A DNA stretch of 35,596 nucleotides from Pseudomonadota bacterium (GTDB lineage Bacteria; Pseudomonadota; Gammaproteobacteria; UBA4575). Shown piece by piece: positions 20,001 to 29,596 of this stretch. The position numbers and the translations under genes are program-made. Location of the stretch: assembly GCA_009839635.1 (NCBI GenBank), contig VXPJ01000063.1, forward strand, positions 1 to 35,596, written 5' to 3'. The notes under the pieces were generated by a model. The model was not told the DNA's origin, searched no databases, and saw only the letters and a list, made by a program, of their open reading frames with translations. How positions within the stretch are numbered: position 1 is the first letter of the stretch; the number at the start of each line of letters is the position of its first letter.

Positions 20001-21099
20001 CTAAACCCCGCTTTTGAGGCTTGCCTCGATAAAAGTGTCAAGATTGCCGTCGAGCACAGCTTGTGTATTTCCAGTTTCAACAGAGGTGCGCAGGTCCTTG
20101 ATACGTGACTGATCAAGCACGTATGAACGGATCTGGCTGCCCCACCCGATATCTGCTTTGCTTTCTTCCAGGGCCTGCTTTTCACTGTCACGTTTCTTGA
20201 CTTCCATTTCGTACAGCTTGGCCCTGAGCTGTTTCATGGCAGTTTCCTTGTTTCTGTGCTTGGAGCGGTCATTCTGACATTGTGTCACAACCCCGGTTGG
20301 CAGGTGTGTGATGCGCACGGCAGACTCGGTCTTGTTTACGTGTTGGCCGCCTGCGCCACTTGCACGGTACACGTCGATGCGCAAATCGGCGGGATTGATT
20401 TCGATATCAATATCGTCATTCACCTCAGGGGATACAAATACTGCCGCAAAGGAGGTGTGCCTGCGGTTACCAGAATCAAACGGTGATTTGCGCACCAGCC
20501 GATGCACACCGGTCTCCGTACGAAGCCACCCGAATGCATACTCGCCCTCGAACCTGACCGTCGCACTCTTGATACCGGCCACCTCACCGGGAGAAACCTC
20601 GATCAACTCGGTTGTAAAATCCTTTTGCTCGCCCCATCGAAGGTACATTCGCAATAGCATCTCTGCCCAGTCCTGGGCTTCCGTACCTCCTGAGCCGGAC
20701 TGTATGTCCAGAAAAGCATTGCTGGCATCCATCTCACCCGAGAACATCCGGTTGAACTCGAGCTTGGCGACCCTTGACTCCAGTTCCGACAGGTCTTCTT
20801 CCACAGCCTGTATGGTTTCCGGGTCTTCCTCCTCTATGGCCAGCTCAAGCAAACTGCCTGCATCCGCAAGCCCCTCTTCGACATGTTCGATCGTCTGTAC
20901 GATTGCTTCAAGCTCCGTGCGCTGCTTGCCTAGCTTTTGCACAACATCAGGCTGATTCCAGATCTCTGGGCTCTCTAGCTCCTTGTTGAGCTCATGCAAG
21001 AGTTCGCACTTGTCATCGTAGTCAAAGATACCCCCTTAGATTCATGGTGCGCGCATGCAGGTCATCGATCAGATTTTGTAGTGCATTGGTTTCCATCAT
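20001..21099 (-). CDS. prfB: Peptide chain release factor 2, with programmed +1 ribosomal frameshift
   Basis: Downstream frame contains [20 protein letters not shown] (GGQ motif). Short upstream frame M(M)[23 protein letters not shown] from ATG 21099/21096, followed by +1 continuation [22 protein letters not shown]. Confidence 0.97.
21021..21036 (-). promoter_or_regulatory. prfB programmed frameshift signal: AGGGGG-TAT-CTT-TGA-C
   Basis: Reverse strand 21036->21021 reads AGGGGGTATCTTTGAC: internal Shine-Dalgarno, CTT slippery codon, in-frame TGA. Confidence 0.96.
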
Positions 21100-21313
21100 G
21101 TTTTCCGGGCGGGTTCAGGCCACGATATGATAGCGTATAAAGGGTACCAGCAATAGGCGTTGACACGCGCCAGATTCGACAGGCCGGAACCCTGTCCGAA
21201 GACCGTTGCTGCAGGATTCGATACTTGCTGTAGCTCATTCAGGCCCATGGTCACAGGTGATATATACTTTGACCTCGGCAATTTGTACGGATCACCCTAT
21301 CTGCATCACGGGC

Positions 21314-22738
21314 ATGAGCGAACACATCCTATTTCTGACTGGCAAACTTGCGGAAAAAAGTTTGCGCCGCGTCCTGGAGTCCATGCAACCGACGGATTTC
21401 ACCTACGAAGTGCGCCAGCTTGGGGTCAGTGTAGCTGCATTGATGACTACCAAGCTGATCGGAAAGCGCCTTGGCGACACGGGCCAGGCAAACCGGATTA
21501 TCATCCCTGGTCGCTGCCGTGGTGACATCGAAGCTCTTTCCGACTCCCTGAAGACCACAGTGGAACGTGGTCCCACAGAACTCAAGGACCTGCCCGCATA
21601 CCTGGGTCAGTCCGTGAAAAAAACAGACCTTCGTGCCTATAGCGTGCAAATTTTTGCGGAAATTGTCGATGCCCCGAACATGCCGGTCGGGGAGATTGTC
21701 AGGCGGGCGCAAACCTATCAGCAGGATGGTGCCAACGTCATCGACGTCGGCTGCTTGCCCGGGGTGTCCTTCCCACACCTTGCAGAATCCGTACAGGCGC
21801 TCAAAGCTGAGGGTTTCAAGGTCAGCATCGACTCGCTGGAACCCCGCGACCTGATTGCCGGAGCCAACGCCGGAGCCGATTACCTCCTGAGCCTGAGTGA
21901 AAAGAGCCTGTGGGTTGCAGAAGAAGTGGACGCAATACCGATCGTGATTGGCAGCCCGCCGAACAACGCCAGATCGCTGTACCGGTCCATGCGCACCTTG
22001 TTAAAGCATGGCAAGCTGTTCATTGCCGATTCGATCCTCGATCCGATTCATTTCGGTTTTACGGAATCTATCGTCCGTTATCGCAATTTGCGCAAGCTTT
22101 TTCCGAATGCCGAGATCATCATGGGCACTGGAAATTTGACAGAACTCACGCATGCAGACTCGGCAGGCACCAGCGCCCTTCTGGCCGGCATCATGTCAGA
22201 ACTGGACATCCAGCACTTGCTGGTCACGGAGGTCAGCGACCACTGTCGGCACGCGGTACGCGAAGCAGACCTTGCACGGCGCATCATGCATGCCGCAAAA
22301 ATTGACAACGTTCCCCCCAAGGGCTATGACAGCGGCCTGATGGGCCTGCATGAATGCGAGCCCTTCCCCTATACTGCCGAGGAAATCGAGGAATTAGCCG
22401 CGCAGGTCAAGGACCCGAACTACCGCATACAACTCAGCAGTAAAGGCATTCACACCTACAACCGCAACGGCATGCAAACCACCACGGACCCGTACGAAGT
22501 TTACCCGCACCTAGATATAGAAAACGACAGTGGCCACGCCTTCTACCTGGGCGTCGAACATGCACGCGCCCAGATCGCATGGCAGCTTGGCAAAAGGTAC
22601 GAGCAGGATGAAGAGTTGAACTGGGGAGTGGCTACCCGCAAGGAGGCGGAAGATCTCAGCCGATACAAGGCGGCGGGTTCAACCATGCACACCCGAAAGG
22701 CCCGCAAAGCCAGACGCAAAGACAGAGGGAAAAACTAG
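21314..22738 (+). CDS. DUF6513-containing dihydropteroate synthase-like protein (H4MPT-linked C1 cluster)
   Basis: ORF from 21206; likely start ATG 21314 (MSEHILFLTGKLAEKSLRRVLE). TIM-barrel DHPS-like segments QQDGANVIDVGCLPG, VSIDSLEPRDLIAG, IMGTGNLTELTHADS. Confidence 0.82.
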   Translation: MSEHILFLTGKLAEKSLRRVLESMQPTDFTYEVRQLGVSVAALMTTKLIGKRLGDTGQANRIIIPGRCRGDIEALSDSLKTTVERGPTELKDLPAYLGQSVKKTDLRAYSVQIFAEIVDAPNMPVGEIVRRAQTYQQDGANVIDVGCLPGVSFPHLAESVQALKAEGFKVSIDSLEPRDLIAGANAGADYLLSLSEKSLWVAEEVDAIPIVIGSPPNNARSLYRSMRTLLKHGKLFIADSILDPIHFGFTESIVRYRNLRKLFPNAEIIMGTGNLTELTHADSAGTSALLAGIMSELDIQHLLVTEVSDHCRHAVREADLARRIMHAAKIDNVPPKGYDSGLMGLHECEPFPYTAEEIEELAAQVKDPNYRIQLSSKGIHTYNRNGMQTTTDPYEVYPHLDIENDSGHAFYLGVEHARAQIAWQLGKRYEQDEELNWGVATRKEAEDLSRYKAAGSTMHTRKARKARRKDRGKN

Positions 22739-22740
22739 CA

Positions 22741-23319
22741 ATGCCATTTATCAGGGAATGCATCGTTACCACACTCAGGGAAAACGACGATGTACATATC
22801 GCCCCCATGGGGATTCACGAAGACGGAAAACGCCTGATCATCCTGCCATTCAAGCCGTCCACCACGCTGGACAACCTGGAGAGACAGGGAACTGCAACGC
22901 TGAACTACACAGACGATGTGCGCATCTACGCCGGCTGTCTGACCGGTCGCAGCGACTGGCCGACCTGCAGCACAGAAATCATCCAGGGGGTACGCCTTGA
23001 AGATTGTCTGGCCCACACAGAACTGGAAGTGACGGGCAAGGTGGATGACCCGGTGCGGCCAAGATATTCCTGCAAGACCGTGCACGAGGCGATTCATGCA
23101 CCTTTTCATGGCTATAATCGTGCACAGTCAGCAGTGATTGAGCTTGCTATCCTGGTCAGTCGATTGCACATGCTGCCCCAGGCAAGGGTCCACCAGGAAA
23201 TCGAGTACCTGAGAACATCCGTGGACAAGACTGCAGGTCCTCGAGAGCAGGAGGCCTGGGACTGGCTGATGACGAAAGTGGACAGTTTTCAGACATCAAA
23301 GAAGGAGAGCCGGCGATGA
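22741..23319 (+). CDS. DUF447 family protein (FMN-binding-like, C1-cluster associated)
   Basis: 192 aa; IRECIVTTLRENDDVHIAPMGI...VHEAIHAPF HGYNRAQSAVIELAILVSRLHML; ATGA overlap with the following mfnB-like gene. Confidence 0.8.
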   Translation: MPFIRECIVTTLRENDDVHIAPMGIHEDGKRLIILPFKPSTTLDNLERQGTATLNYTDDVRIYAGCLTGRSDWPTCSTEIIQGVRLEDCLAHTELEVTGKVDDPVRPRYSCKTVHEAIHAPFHGYNRAQSAVIELAILVSRLHMLPQARVHQEIEYLRTSVDKTAGPREQEAWDWLMTKVDSFQTSKKESRR

Positions 23320-24032
23320 CCGGGATGCTTGCAAGCGTTCGGAACATGGAAGAGGCAGATCTGGCATGCCGGGGAGGTGCCGATATCGTCGACCTGAAGG
23401 AACCGCGTCATGGTGCCCTGGGGGCCGTTCCCTTGGATACCATACACCGCATCGTTGACGAATTATGGGAAAAATGTCTGATCAGTGCCACCATCGGCGA
23501 CATGCCTGCCAACCCTTTCTCGATCAAGGAACAGGTCATGAAAACTGCAGAAGCCGGGGTCGATTACGTAAAGGTTGGCCTGTTCAGTCAACGCCATGTT
23601 GAAGATTGTCTGCCCACTCTGGCATCCTGTTCCCGCAAGGGCATCGCGATCATTGCAGTCCTGTTTGCGGATACAGAATTCGACACCGATTATGTCATCC
23701 GCAGCGTAAGGCATGCCGGGCTGAAAGGCGTCATGCTGGACACTGCAGGTAAAGGTTCGGGCAGCCTGCTCCAGCACCGGAACATTTTCCAGCTTGAATA
23801 TTTCGTCAATCGTGCACGCAAGTCCGGTCTACTTACGGGGCTGGCAGGCTCTTTGACAATAGAACATATCTCGACACTGATACGAGTTGCTCCCAACTAC
23901 ATCGGGTTTCGCACCGCGCTTTGTTCGGACAAAGAGAGGGTCGGCTGCGTGGACAGGGAGGCCTTGCGGGAAGTCAGAAGAGCGATTCCAGTGACTCCGG
24001 AACTCCCTTATAGGCGAATCAGTTCCTCATGA
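23316..24032 (+). CDS. mfnB: (5-formylfuran-3-yl)methyl phosphate synthase-like protein (DUF556)
   Basis: 238 aa; MLASVRNMEEADLACRGGADIVDLKEPRHGALGAVP, ISATIGDMPANP, GVDYVKVGLF, VMLDTAGKGSGSLL. Confidence 0.88.
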   Translation: MTGMLASVRNMEEADLACRGGADIVDLKEPRHGALGAVPLDTIHRIVDELWEKCLISATIGDMPANPFSIKEQVMKTAEAGVDYVKVGLFSQRHVEDCLPTLASCSRKGIAIIAVLFADTEFDTDYVIRSVRHAGLKGVMLDTAGKGSGSLLQHRNIFQLEYFVNRARKSGLLTGLAGSLTIEHISTLIRVAPNYIGFRTALCSDKERVGCVDREALREVRRAIPVTPELPYRRISSS

Positions 24033-26527
24033 GAGTCCGCGGGGGCTGTGGTCTCAAGCAACAGAGGGATCACGCTGAAGGTTGCGAACAGGGAGATCAG
24101 CATGGCAATGCTGGTCAGCATGCCGAAATAGATCGAAGGGAAAAAGCTGGACAGTACCAGTACAACGAACCCCAGTGAGATGGTGATCGAGGTGAAGTAA
24201 AGTGCCTTGCCAGCCGTAGTCTGTGCGGTACGGATGGCATCGAGGTTGCTGCTTTTGCGCGCACGTTCCCTCTTGTAGCGATGAATGTAGTGAATGGCAT
24301 AGTCAACACCAACCCCAACGGTGATGGCTGCAGTAGTGATCGTCATGATATCGAGGGGAATCCCTGACATGCCAATCAGTCCCAAGACGAAAAGTACAGT
24401 GAACATGTTCGGTAGTGCACCGATCAGGGCCAGCTTCAAGCTGCGAAACAGGAATGCAAGCACGATCAGAATACAGGCAAACACCGTGCCCAGAGTCAGG
24501 ATTTGCGAGCGAAACAGACTTTGCAAGACATTGTTGTACAGCACGCTGATCCCGGTTAGCCTGAAATCCTCGTTGTCCTTGACAAAATTACCGGCAATGT
24601 CGACGCGTATCTTGTTCAGCAGGTCGTTCCTGATCAGGGAAGGGTCCGAGTCCCTGATACGTGCAAGAATCCTGGCCTGGCTCCCATCCGTTGAAACGTA
24701 GGGAGCGATCATGGCCTGTTTCACGTTTTCCGGCACTTTCGAATAAACCATAGACAGGTGGAAGTCCTCGAGTTCTTCCCCATCGTTTACCAGCCGCATC
24801 ACCTCTTCGATACTGGAAAGAGACAATACCTTACCCATCTCTGGTAACCCCTCGAGATACTTGTGAATTTTATCGATCTTTCTGATCCCGATCCTGTTGT
24901 ACCAGTAGCTTGTAGCGGTAAAATCATCTTGCGTGTCTTCAAGCCCTGCAAGATAGTCATCAAACTCAGCGAATTCGTCGTCCTCCTCGCCCATGTCGAT
25001 CTCCGGTGCGGTTTCCCGTGTGCCATCCAGGATCACCTCCAGCAGGGAAATACCGCCCAACTCCTGATCGATCACAGCCAGCCCCTGGTAGATGTCCGTG
25101 GATTTCTTGAAGTAATCGATAAACCGGTTTTCCACCGTGAGCTGACCAATCCCCGCCAAGCTAAACAGGAACATCCCGGTCAGCACGGCAGCTGCGATTA
25201 TCTTGTTTCCAAGAACCAGATTGAGCACCCGCTTAAGTAATACAGAGGAGGTGTCCTTCTGCAGTTGCCTGGGTCTGGGCTCGAACAGTGTTATCAGTGC
25301 AGGCAACACCGTGAAGGTGAGCAAAAACGCGCAGAAAAGGCCCAGGATCATGATGTGACCGAAAGTGATGATCGGCCGTATGTCGCTGACCGTCAGCGAG
25401 AAAAAGGCAATCACGGTAGTCAGGACCATGTACAGGCAAGGGGTAATGATTTGCGAAGCTGCCGTCCTGGTGTTTTCCTTGGTGCCTGCATCCGGATTGA
25501 GGGACTGGATTTCCTGGTAGCGAATGATCACGTGTATCGATAAAGCGATCGAGAAGATGAGCAGCAAGGCCACAAAATTCGATGAGATCACGGTCAACTG
25601 ATAATCCATCAACCCGATCAACCCGGAAACAAGCAGAACACTCAACACGGCGCACACCAGTGCCAGGAACACCCAGGCCAAACTCCTGAAAAAGATGAAC
25701 AGCACAATCACCATGATTACGGCAATGGCTGCACCAAAGGTTGTCAGATCCTTGCGAACAAAATCCTTCATGTCATTGTTCACCAGAGGGGCGCCTGCCA
25801 GAAAAAACTGGCCGGTATCCTTGAGCTCCAAAAGCTCGGCACGCATGGAAGTGAGAATCTGCCTGTAGTGTTCGTTGCTGAGCTTCCTTTGCTGGCGGAT
25901 CTCGGCACGGATTGAATCCAGCTTGTCTTTTTCCGCCTCGGCAATTGACCCATCGTCCTGCTTTTGCAAAAGCGCGTACCTCTGCTCCTGCAAGTCCCAC
26001 AGCGCCTCGTTTTTGTAAAAACCCACATGGATGGCGGTCAGACCCAGGTTCTGGTTCACCAGATTGTCCAGGTAGATGGAACTCGTAGTGAATTCCTCCC
26101 TTGCCTTGTCGATATCCACCTGGGGCGACAGCAGGTTGGGATACTCTATGTTGCCGGTCTTTTCATCCTTGAGCGGCTGCATGAGCAGCGGCACATTGGT
26201 GATCGAGGTTACCGCTTCGACACGTTCAAGATTTTCGAACTTCTGCACAAGCCCATCGATCAACAGGATCGTCTCCTGGCTCAACATTTCGGCATGAGGC
26301 TTGTAGCCGACAATCAGAAATTCATCCGTACCGTAATGACGGTGCACCTCCCGGTAGTATTTGAGATCCGGGTCGCTTTCCAGCATCAGCGAGTCCGCAG
26401 AGGAATCAATGTCCAGTTTTTTGATATACGGACTTGTTACTGCTACCAGTGCAAGTACGCAAAGAATCACGGGGTAGGGATAGTTCGTGACGATGCGAAA
26501 GAAAGCGCTTACCGAGGACTGTAGCAT
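24008..26527 (-). CDS. MMPL/RND-superfamily transporter
   Basis: 839 aa; two halves of ~6 TM helices, large periplasmic loops, ITVGVGVDYAIHYIHRYKRER and DYQLTVISSNFVALLLIFSIALSIHVIIRYQE segments. Confidence 0.88.
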   Translation of the reverse strand: MLQSSVSAFFRIVTNYPYPVILCVLALVAVTSPYIKKLDIDSSADSLMLESDPDLKYYREVHRHYGTDEFLIVGYKPHAEMLSQETILLIDGLVQKFENLERVEAVTSITNVPLLMQPLKDEKTGNIEYPNLLSPQVDIDKAREEFTTSSIYLDNLVNQNLGLTAIHVGFYKNEALWDLQEQRYALLQKQDDGSIAEAEKDKLDSIRAEIRQQRKLSNEHYRQILTSMRAELLELKDTGQFFLAGAPLVNNDMKDFVRKDLTTFGAAIAVIMVIVLFIFFRSLAWVFLALVCAVLSVLLVSGLIGLMDYQLTVISSNFVALLLIFSIALSIHVIIRYQEIQSLNPDAGTKENTRTAASQIITPCLYMVLTTVIAFFSLTVSDIRPIITFGHIMILGLFCAFLLTFTVLPALITLFEPRPRQLQKDTSSVLLKRVLNLVLGNKIIAAAVLTGMFLFSLAGIGQLTVENRFIDYFKKSTDIYQGLAVIDQELGGISLLEVILDGTRETAPEIDMGEEDDEFAEFDDYLAGLEDTQDDFTATSYWYNRIGIRKIDKIHKYLEGLPEMGKVLSLSSIEEVMRLVNDGEELEDFHLSMVYSKVPENVKQAMIAPYVSTDGSQARILARIRDSDPSLIRNDLLNKIRVDIAGNFVKDNEDFRLTGISVLYNNVLQSLFRSQILTLGTVFACILIVLAFLFRSLKLALIGALPNMFTVLFVLGLIGMSGIPLDIMTITTAAITVGVGVDYAIHYIHRYKRERARKSSNLDAIRTAQTTAGKALYFTSITISLGFVVLVLSSFFPSIYFGMLTSIAMLISLFATFSVIPLLLETTAPADSHEELIRL

Positions 26528-26589
26528 CAGCTCATTTCATCCATTAGTATTTTTGTACACGGGTACGCAAACCGGTGCAAAATCCCGGA

Positions 26590-27183
26590 TCAGGGAGTAT
26601 CCATACCCAGCAGTCCCTCAAACTCACGCGCCTTGGATTTGTGCAGGAAATGGACAGCTATTTTAGTATCAGCAAGCAGCTCTGGCAAAACCGGATCTAC
26701 ACAGCCGTGTTTTTGCAATTGATCCACCGGCATCTCTGAAAGCGTCAGGGGAGAGGATTTTACAAACAGCAGTTGCGTCACGGACAAATACCCGGCCAGC
26801 CAAGCTGCAAGGCTGTCCGAGGTGACATCCCAGGTCTTCGGCAGCTCACACTGCTGGCTGACCAGAGGATGAGGCTCCCATATCGCGGTCTTGCCATCAT
26901 CCCAGCAGGCCTGGATCTGTTTCCTGTCCCTTGCAAGACAAAGTTCCCGGCAAAGGGATGCCATCAGGTATCCGAACTGCTGCATGGCAAGTACCGCCAT
27001 GTGATGGGCATGCTCAAGTTCGAGCTTGAACCGCTGGTCGGTATTGCGGACCAGGTCCGCAAAAGGACCCCCGCCTGGCACAATCACCAGCTGATGGGAA
27101 CCCAAAGCCTGCAATGTATCCAGCCATTCCTCCAGATGTTTGCTTCCGTACAGGCTGCCCCCTATTTTAATGACCCAGGGCAT
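26590..27183 (-). CDS. Amino acid kinase-family protein, candidate MfnE-like
   Basis: 197 aa; VIKIGGSLYGSKHLEEWLDTL, LVIVPGGGPFADLVR, SDSLAAWLAGYL, FVKSS; overlaps the upstream pabB by 17 bp. Confidence 0.78.
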   Translation of the reverse strand: MPWVIKIGGSLYGSKHLEEWLDTLQALGSHQLVIVPGGGPFADLVRNTDQRFKLELEHAHHMAVLAMQQFGYLMASLCRELCLARDRKQIQACWDDGKTAIWEPHPLVSQQCELPKTWDVTSDSLAAWLAGYLSVTQLLFVKSSPLTLSEMPVDQLQKHGCVDPVLPELLADTKIAVHFLHKSKAREFEGLLGMDTP

Positions 27184-28558
27184 CGGCTCTGTTTCCCTCC
27201 AGTAGATGCATCATGGCCGTAGCCTTGTCCAGGGTCTCCTGGTACTCCGCATCAGCGCTGGAATCCTGGACAATCCCGCCACCTGCGAAAAAATACATTT
27301 GCTGTTGCCTGTGCAGAATCGTACGGATTGCAATATTCATGTCCATGTTGCCGTCATAGCCCATGTACCCGATTGAGCCGCAGTATACCCCCCGACGATG
27401 AGGTTCCAGTTCTTCTATGATTTGCATCGAACGGATTTTGGGGGCACCCGTAATGGAACCTCCCGGGAAACAACCGCGCAACAGATCAAGTGCGGATCGC
27501 CGATCCGGCAGTTTCCCGGTAATGGTGCTCACCATGTGATGGACGTTTGGAAAACTTTCGACGTCAAAAAGGGCGGGCACCTGTACGGAACCGAGCGCAC
27601 AATTTTTGCTGATGTCGTTGCGCATCAGGTCGACAATCATCAGGTTCTCTGCTCGATCCTTGAGGCTGTCGGCAAGCTCCTGTGCCAGCACACGATCCCT
27701 GAGCGGGTCAGAGGAGCGCGGGCGCGTGCCCTTGATGGGTCTTGTCTTGACATTTTTCCCTCTTACAGACAAAAACTGTTCCGGTGAATTGCTCAGCACC
27801 TGAAGCTCCGGGTAGTTCATGTAGGCACTGAACGGAGACGGATTGATTTTTCTTAGGATGCGGTAGGCTGACCATGGGCTGCCCTCTACCCCTGCGACAA
27901 ACCGCTGTGCCAGATTCACCTGGTAGCAGTCTCCCTGCAAGATGTACTCTTTCACCTTGCCGAATGCCCGCCTGTAGTACTCCCGTGTCATGTTGGAAGC
28001 CACTGGGGTGTTTGCTCTGAACTCCGGATACTTTTTGCCATCATCAGGGCTTGCAAAAAGCTTGATGAGTTCGTCCCAGTCCCGGTTGACCCTTGTACGA
28101 GAACGATCTCCAACCAGTACAGATCTCCTTTTCTTGTGATCGACAACCACTGCCCAGGCATATATCCCCATGACCATATCCGGCACACTGGCATCGTCCG
28201 CCGCAATTGCAGGGATCTTTTCCATGTAGCGACACAGGTCATAGCTGAAAAAACCGATTGCCCCTCCCGTAAAGGGCAGGTCCGGTATGCTTTCCCAAGG
28301 TTTTGAAAGCAGTTCGCCCAGCACGGTAAAGGGGCTTTCAAGGACCGTGTAGGACTGGGAGTACGTCTGTATTTTTGTCTTTTGATTTTGTGTGGTGATG
28401 CACATCTCAGGCCTTGATGCCAGTATGTCGTAACGCCCGTATGTGCCTGAGGCCGTGCTGCTGTCCATGAAAACAGACCAGGGCTCGTCTGCAATCCTGT
28501 CGAAAAGCGACGCACTGTCTCCAAGGTATGGAAGATCAGCAAATGAAAGTCCGGTCAC
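27167..28558 (-). CDS. pabB: Aminodeoxychorismate synthase component I (PabB)
   Basis: ORF from 28609; likely GTG start 28558 with GTGA overlap to the upstream gene. QVNLAQRF, SPEQFLSVRG, TRPIKGTRPR, LIVDLMRND, GCFPGGSITGAPKIRSMQIIEELE. Confidence 0.92.
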   Translation of the reverse strand: MTGLSFADLPYLGDSASLFDRIADEPWSVFMDSSTASGTYGRYDILASRPEMCITTQNQKTKIQTYSQSYTVLESPFTVLGELLSKPWESIPDLPFTGGAIGFFSYDLCRYMEKIPAIAADDASVPDMVMGIYAWAVVVDHKKRRSVLVGDRSRTRVNRDWDELIKLFASPDDGKKYPEFRANTPVASNMTREYYRRAFGKVKEYILQGDCYQVNLAQRFVAGVEGSPWSAYRILRKINPSPFSAYMNYPELQVLSNSPEQFLSVRGKNVKTRPIKGTRPRSSDPLRDRVLAQELADSLKDRAENLMIVDLMRNDISKNCALGSVQVPALFDVESFPNVHHMVSTITGKLPDRRSALDLLRGCFPGGSITGAPKIRSMQIIEELEPHRRGVYCGSIGYMGYDGNMDMNIAIRTILHRQQQMYFFAGGGIVQDSSADAEYQETLDKATAMMHLLEGNRADALGH

Positions 28559-29592
28559 AGGCAGTACCTCTGGTAACCAAGACAGGCAATCGAGGCTGCC
28601 GGCACACAATCCCCGGCATTCAGCCCGTCCTTTGCGCCTTCATGTTCAAACAGGTCTGCGACATCCACGTAATGTCGGTTCAGGCGCCTGGATATTTCGC
28701 GGACAAGAAATCGCCCTGCTCCGGCTCCAGCCACTGGACTATCCAGCCCCAGCCCGGTCCTCAGTATCTGTTTGCGGCAGGCATCGAGGATGACCTGAAT
28801 CTGCTGTTCACGCACGTAGGCGGCCACCGCCCTCCACATCTCAAGTTGTTCCGTTGCTGCATCATTGCCAAACATTCTCGCCAGCCGGATTGCACTCGAA
28901 GCCTGGTCCTTGCCTCGCCCATCCGGTGTGCTGCCTGTATCCGCATAGGAAGGTAGCTCTCCGGTAAGCCTGTAGACATCCGCAGAGTTTGCAAAATATT
29001 CATTCATGGGCGGAACCAGGCGTCCTCCCACCTGGGCCGTACTGCAAAGCGCAAATACCGGTGTTCTTACTACCCCGCAATACACAAGTTCACGCGCGTG
29101 AAGTCTTTCCGAATCCGTGTAACCCTCATTCACTACGCGGTGGTCCCGGATGCTGAGGACATCCGTGGTCGTGCTGCCAATGTCAATAACCAGCGCATCC
29201 TTCAGCCGTGTAGCGATGAAATTTCCACTGGCCAGCCAGTTTGCAGAAGCTACCTGTGCTGACAGGCTGCCAAGCTCGCTCATATGCGCAAACCCTTTCG
29301 GCCCGGCAAAATAGACGATTTCGTTTTCCTTGAACCTTTGCCCGATAGTCTCGACAATCCTGTCTATACCTTCCTTGCGACTGCCGAAATGATCGACCAG
29401 TTCTCCGGTCATCGTGACGGCAAGCATGGAACGCGAGAAATCGAGTTGTTTCTGGACCTGATCAATCGAGGCATGCAACTGGTCCAGCCCCTTCCACAAT
29501 TCACATGGTACCTGAACTACCCGGGACACCCGCGCGGCCCCGGTAGCCTCGACCACCTTGAGATGTGCGCCTCCGACATCCCAGCCTGTCAT
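28555..29592 (-). CDS. Hydantoinase/oxoprolinase-like (ASKHA) H4MPT-linked C1 transfer pathway protein
   Basis: Likely start ATG 29592 (MTGWDVGGAHLKVVEA); ALVIDIGSTTTDVLSI, ELVYCGVVRTPVFAL. Confidence 0.85.
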   Translation of the reverse strand: MTGWDVGGAHLKVVEATGAARVSRVVQVPCELWKGLDQLHASIDQVQKQLDFSRSMLAVTMTGELVDHFGSRKEGIDRIVETIGQRFKENEIVYFAGPKGFAHMSELGSLSAQVASANWLASGNFIATRLKDALVIDIGSTTTDVLSIRDHRVVNEGYTDSERLHARELVYCGVVRTPVFALCSTAQVGGRLVPPMNEYFANSADVYRLTGELPSYADTGSTPDGRGKDQASSAIRLARMFGNDAATEQLEMWRAVAAYVREQQIQVILDACRKQILRTGLGLDSPVAGAGAGRFLVREISRRLNRHYVDVADLFEHEGAKDGLNAGDCVPAASIACLGYQRYCL

Positions 29593-29596
29593 GCTC

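Noticed and set aside
20437-20486. Repeat/CRISPR-like or RNA gene signals in the window as a whole
   Set aside because: I found no regularly spaced direct repeats and no tRNA or rRNA signature; the AAAGGAGGT at this position is coding sequence within prfB.
21022-21024. In-frame TGA in prfB as a pseudogene lesion or selenocysteine codon
   Set aside because: Context AGGGGG-TAT-CTT-TGA-C is the standard RF2 programmed frameshift.
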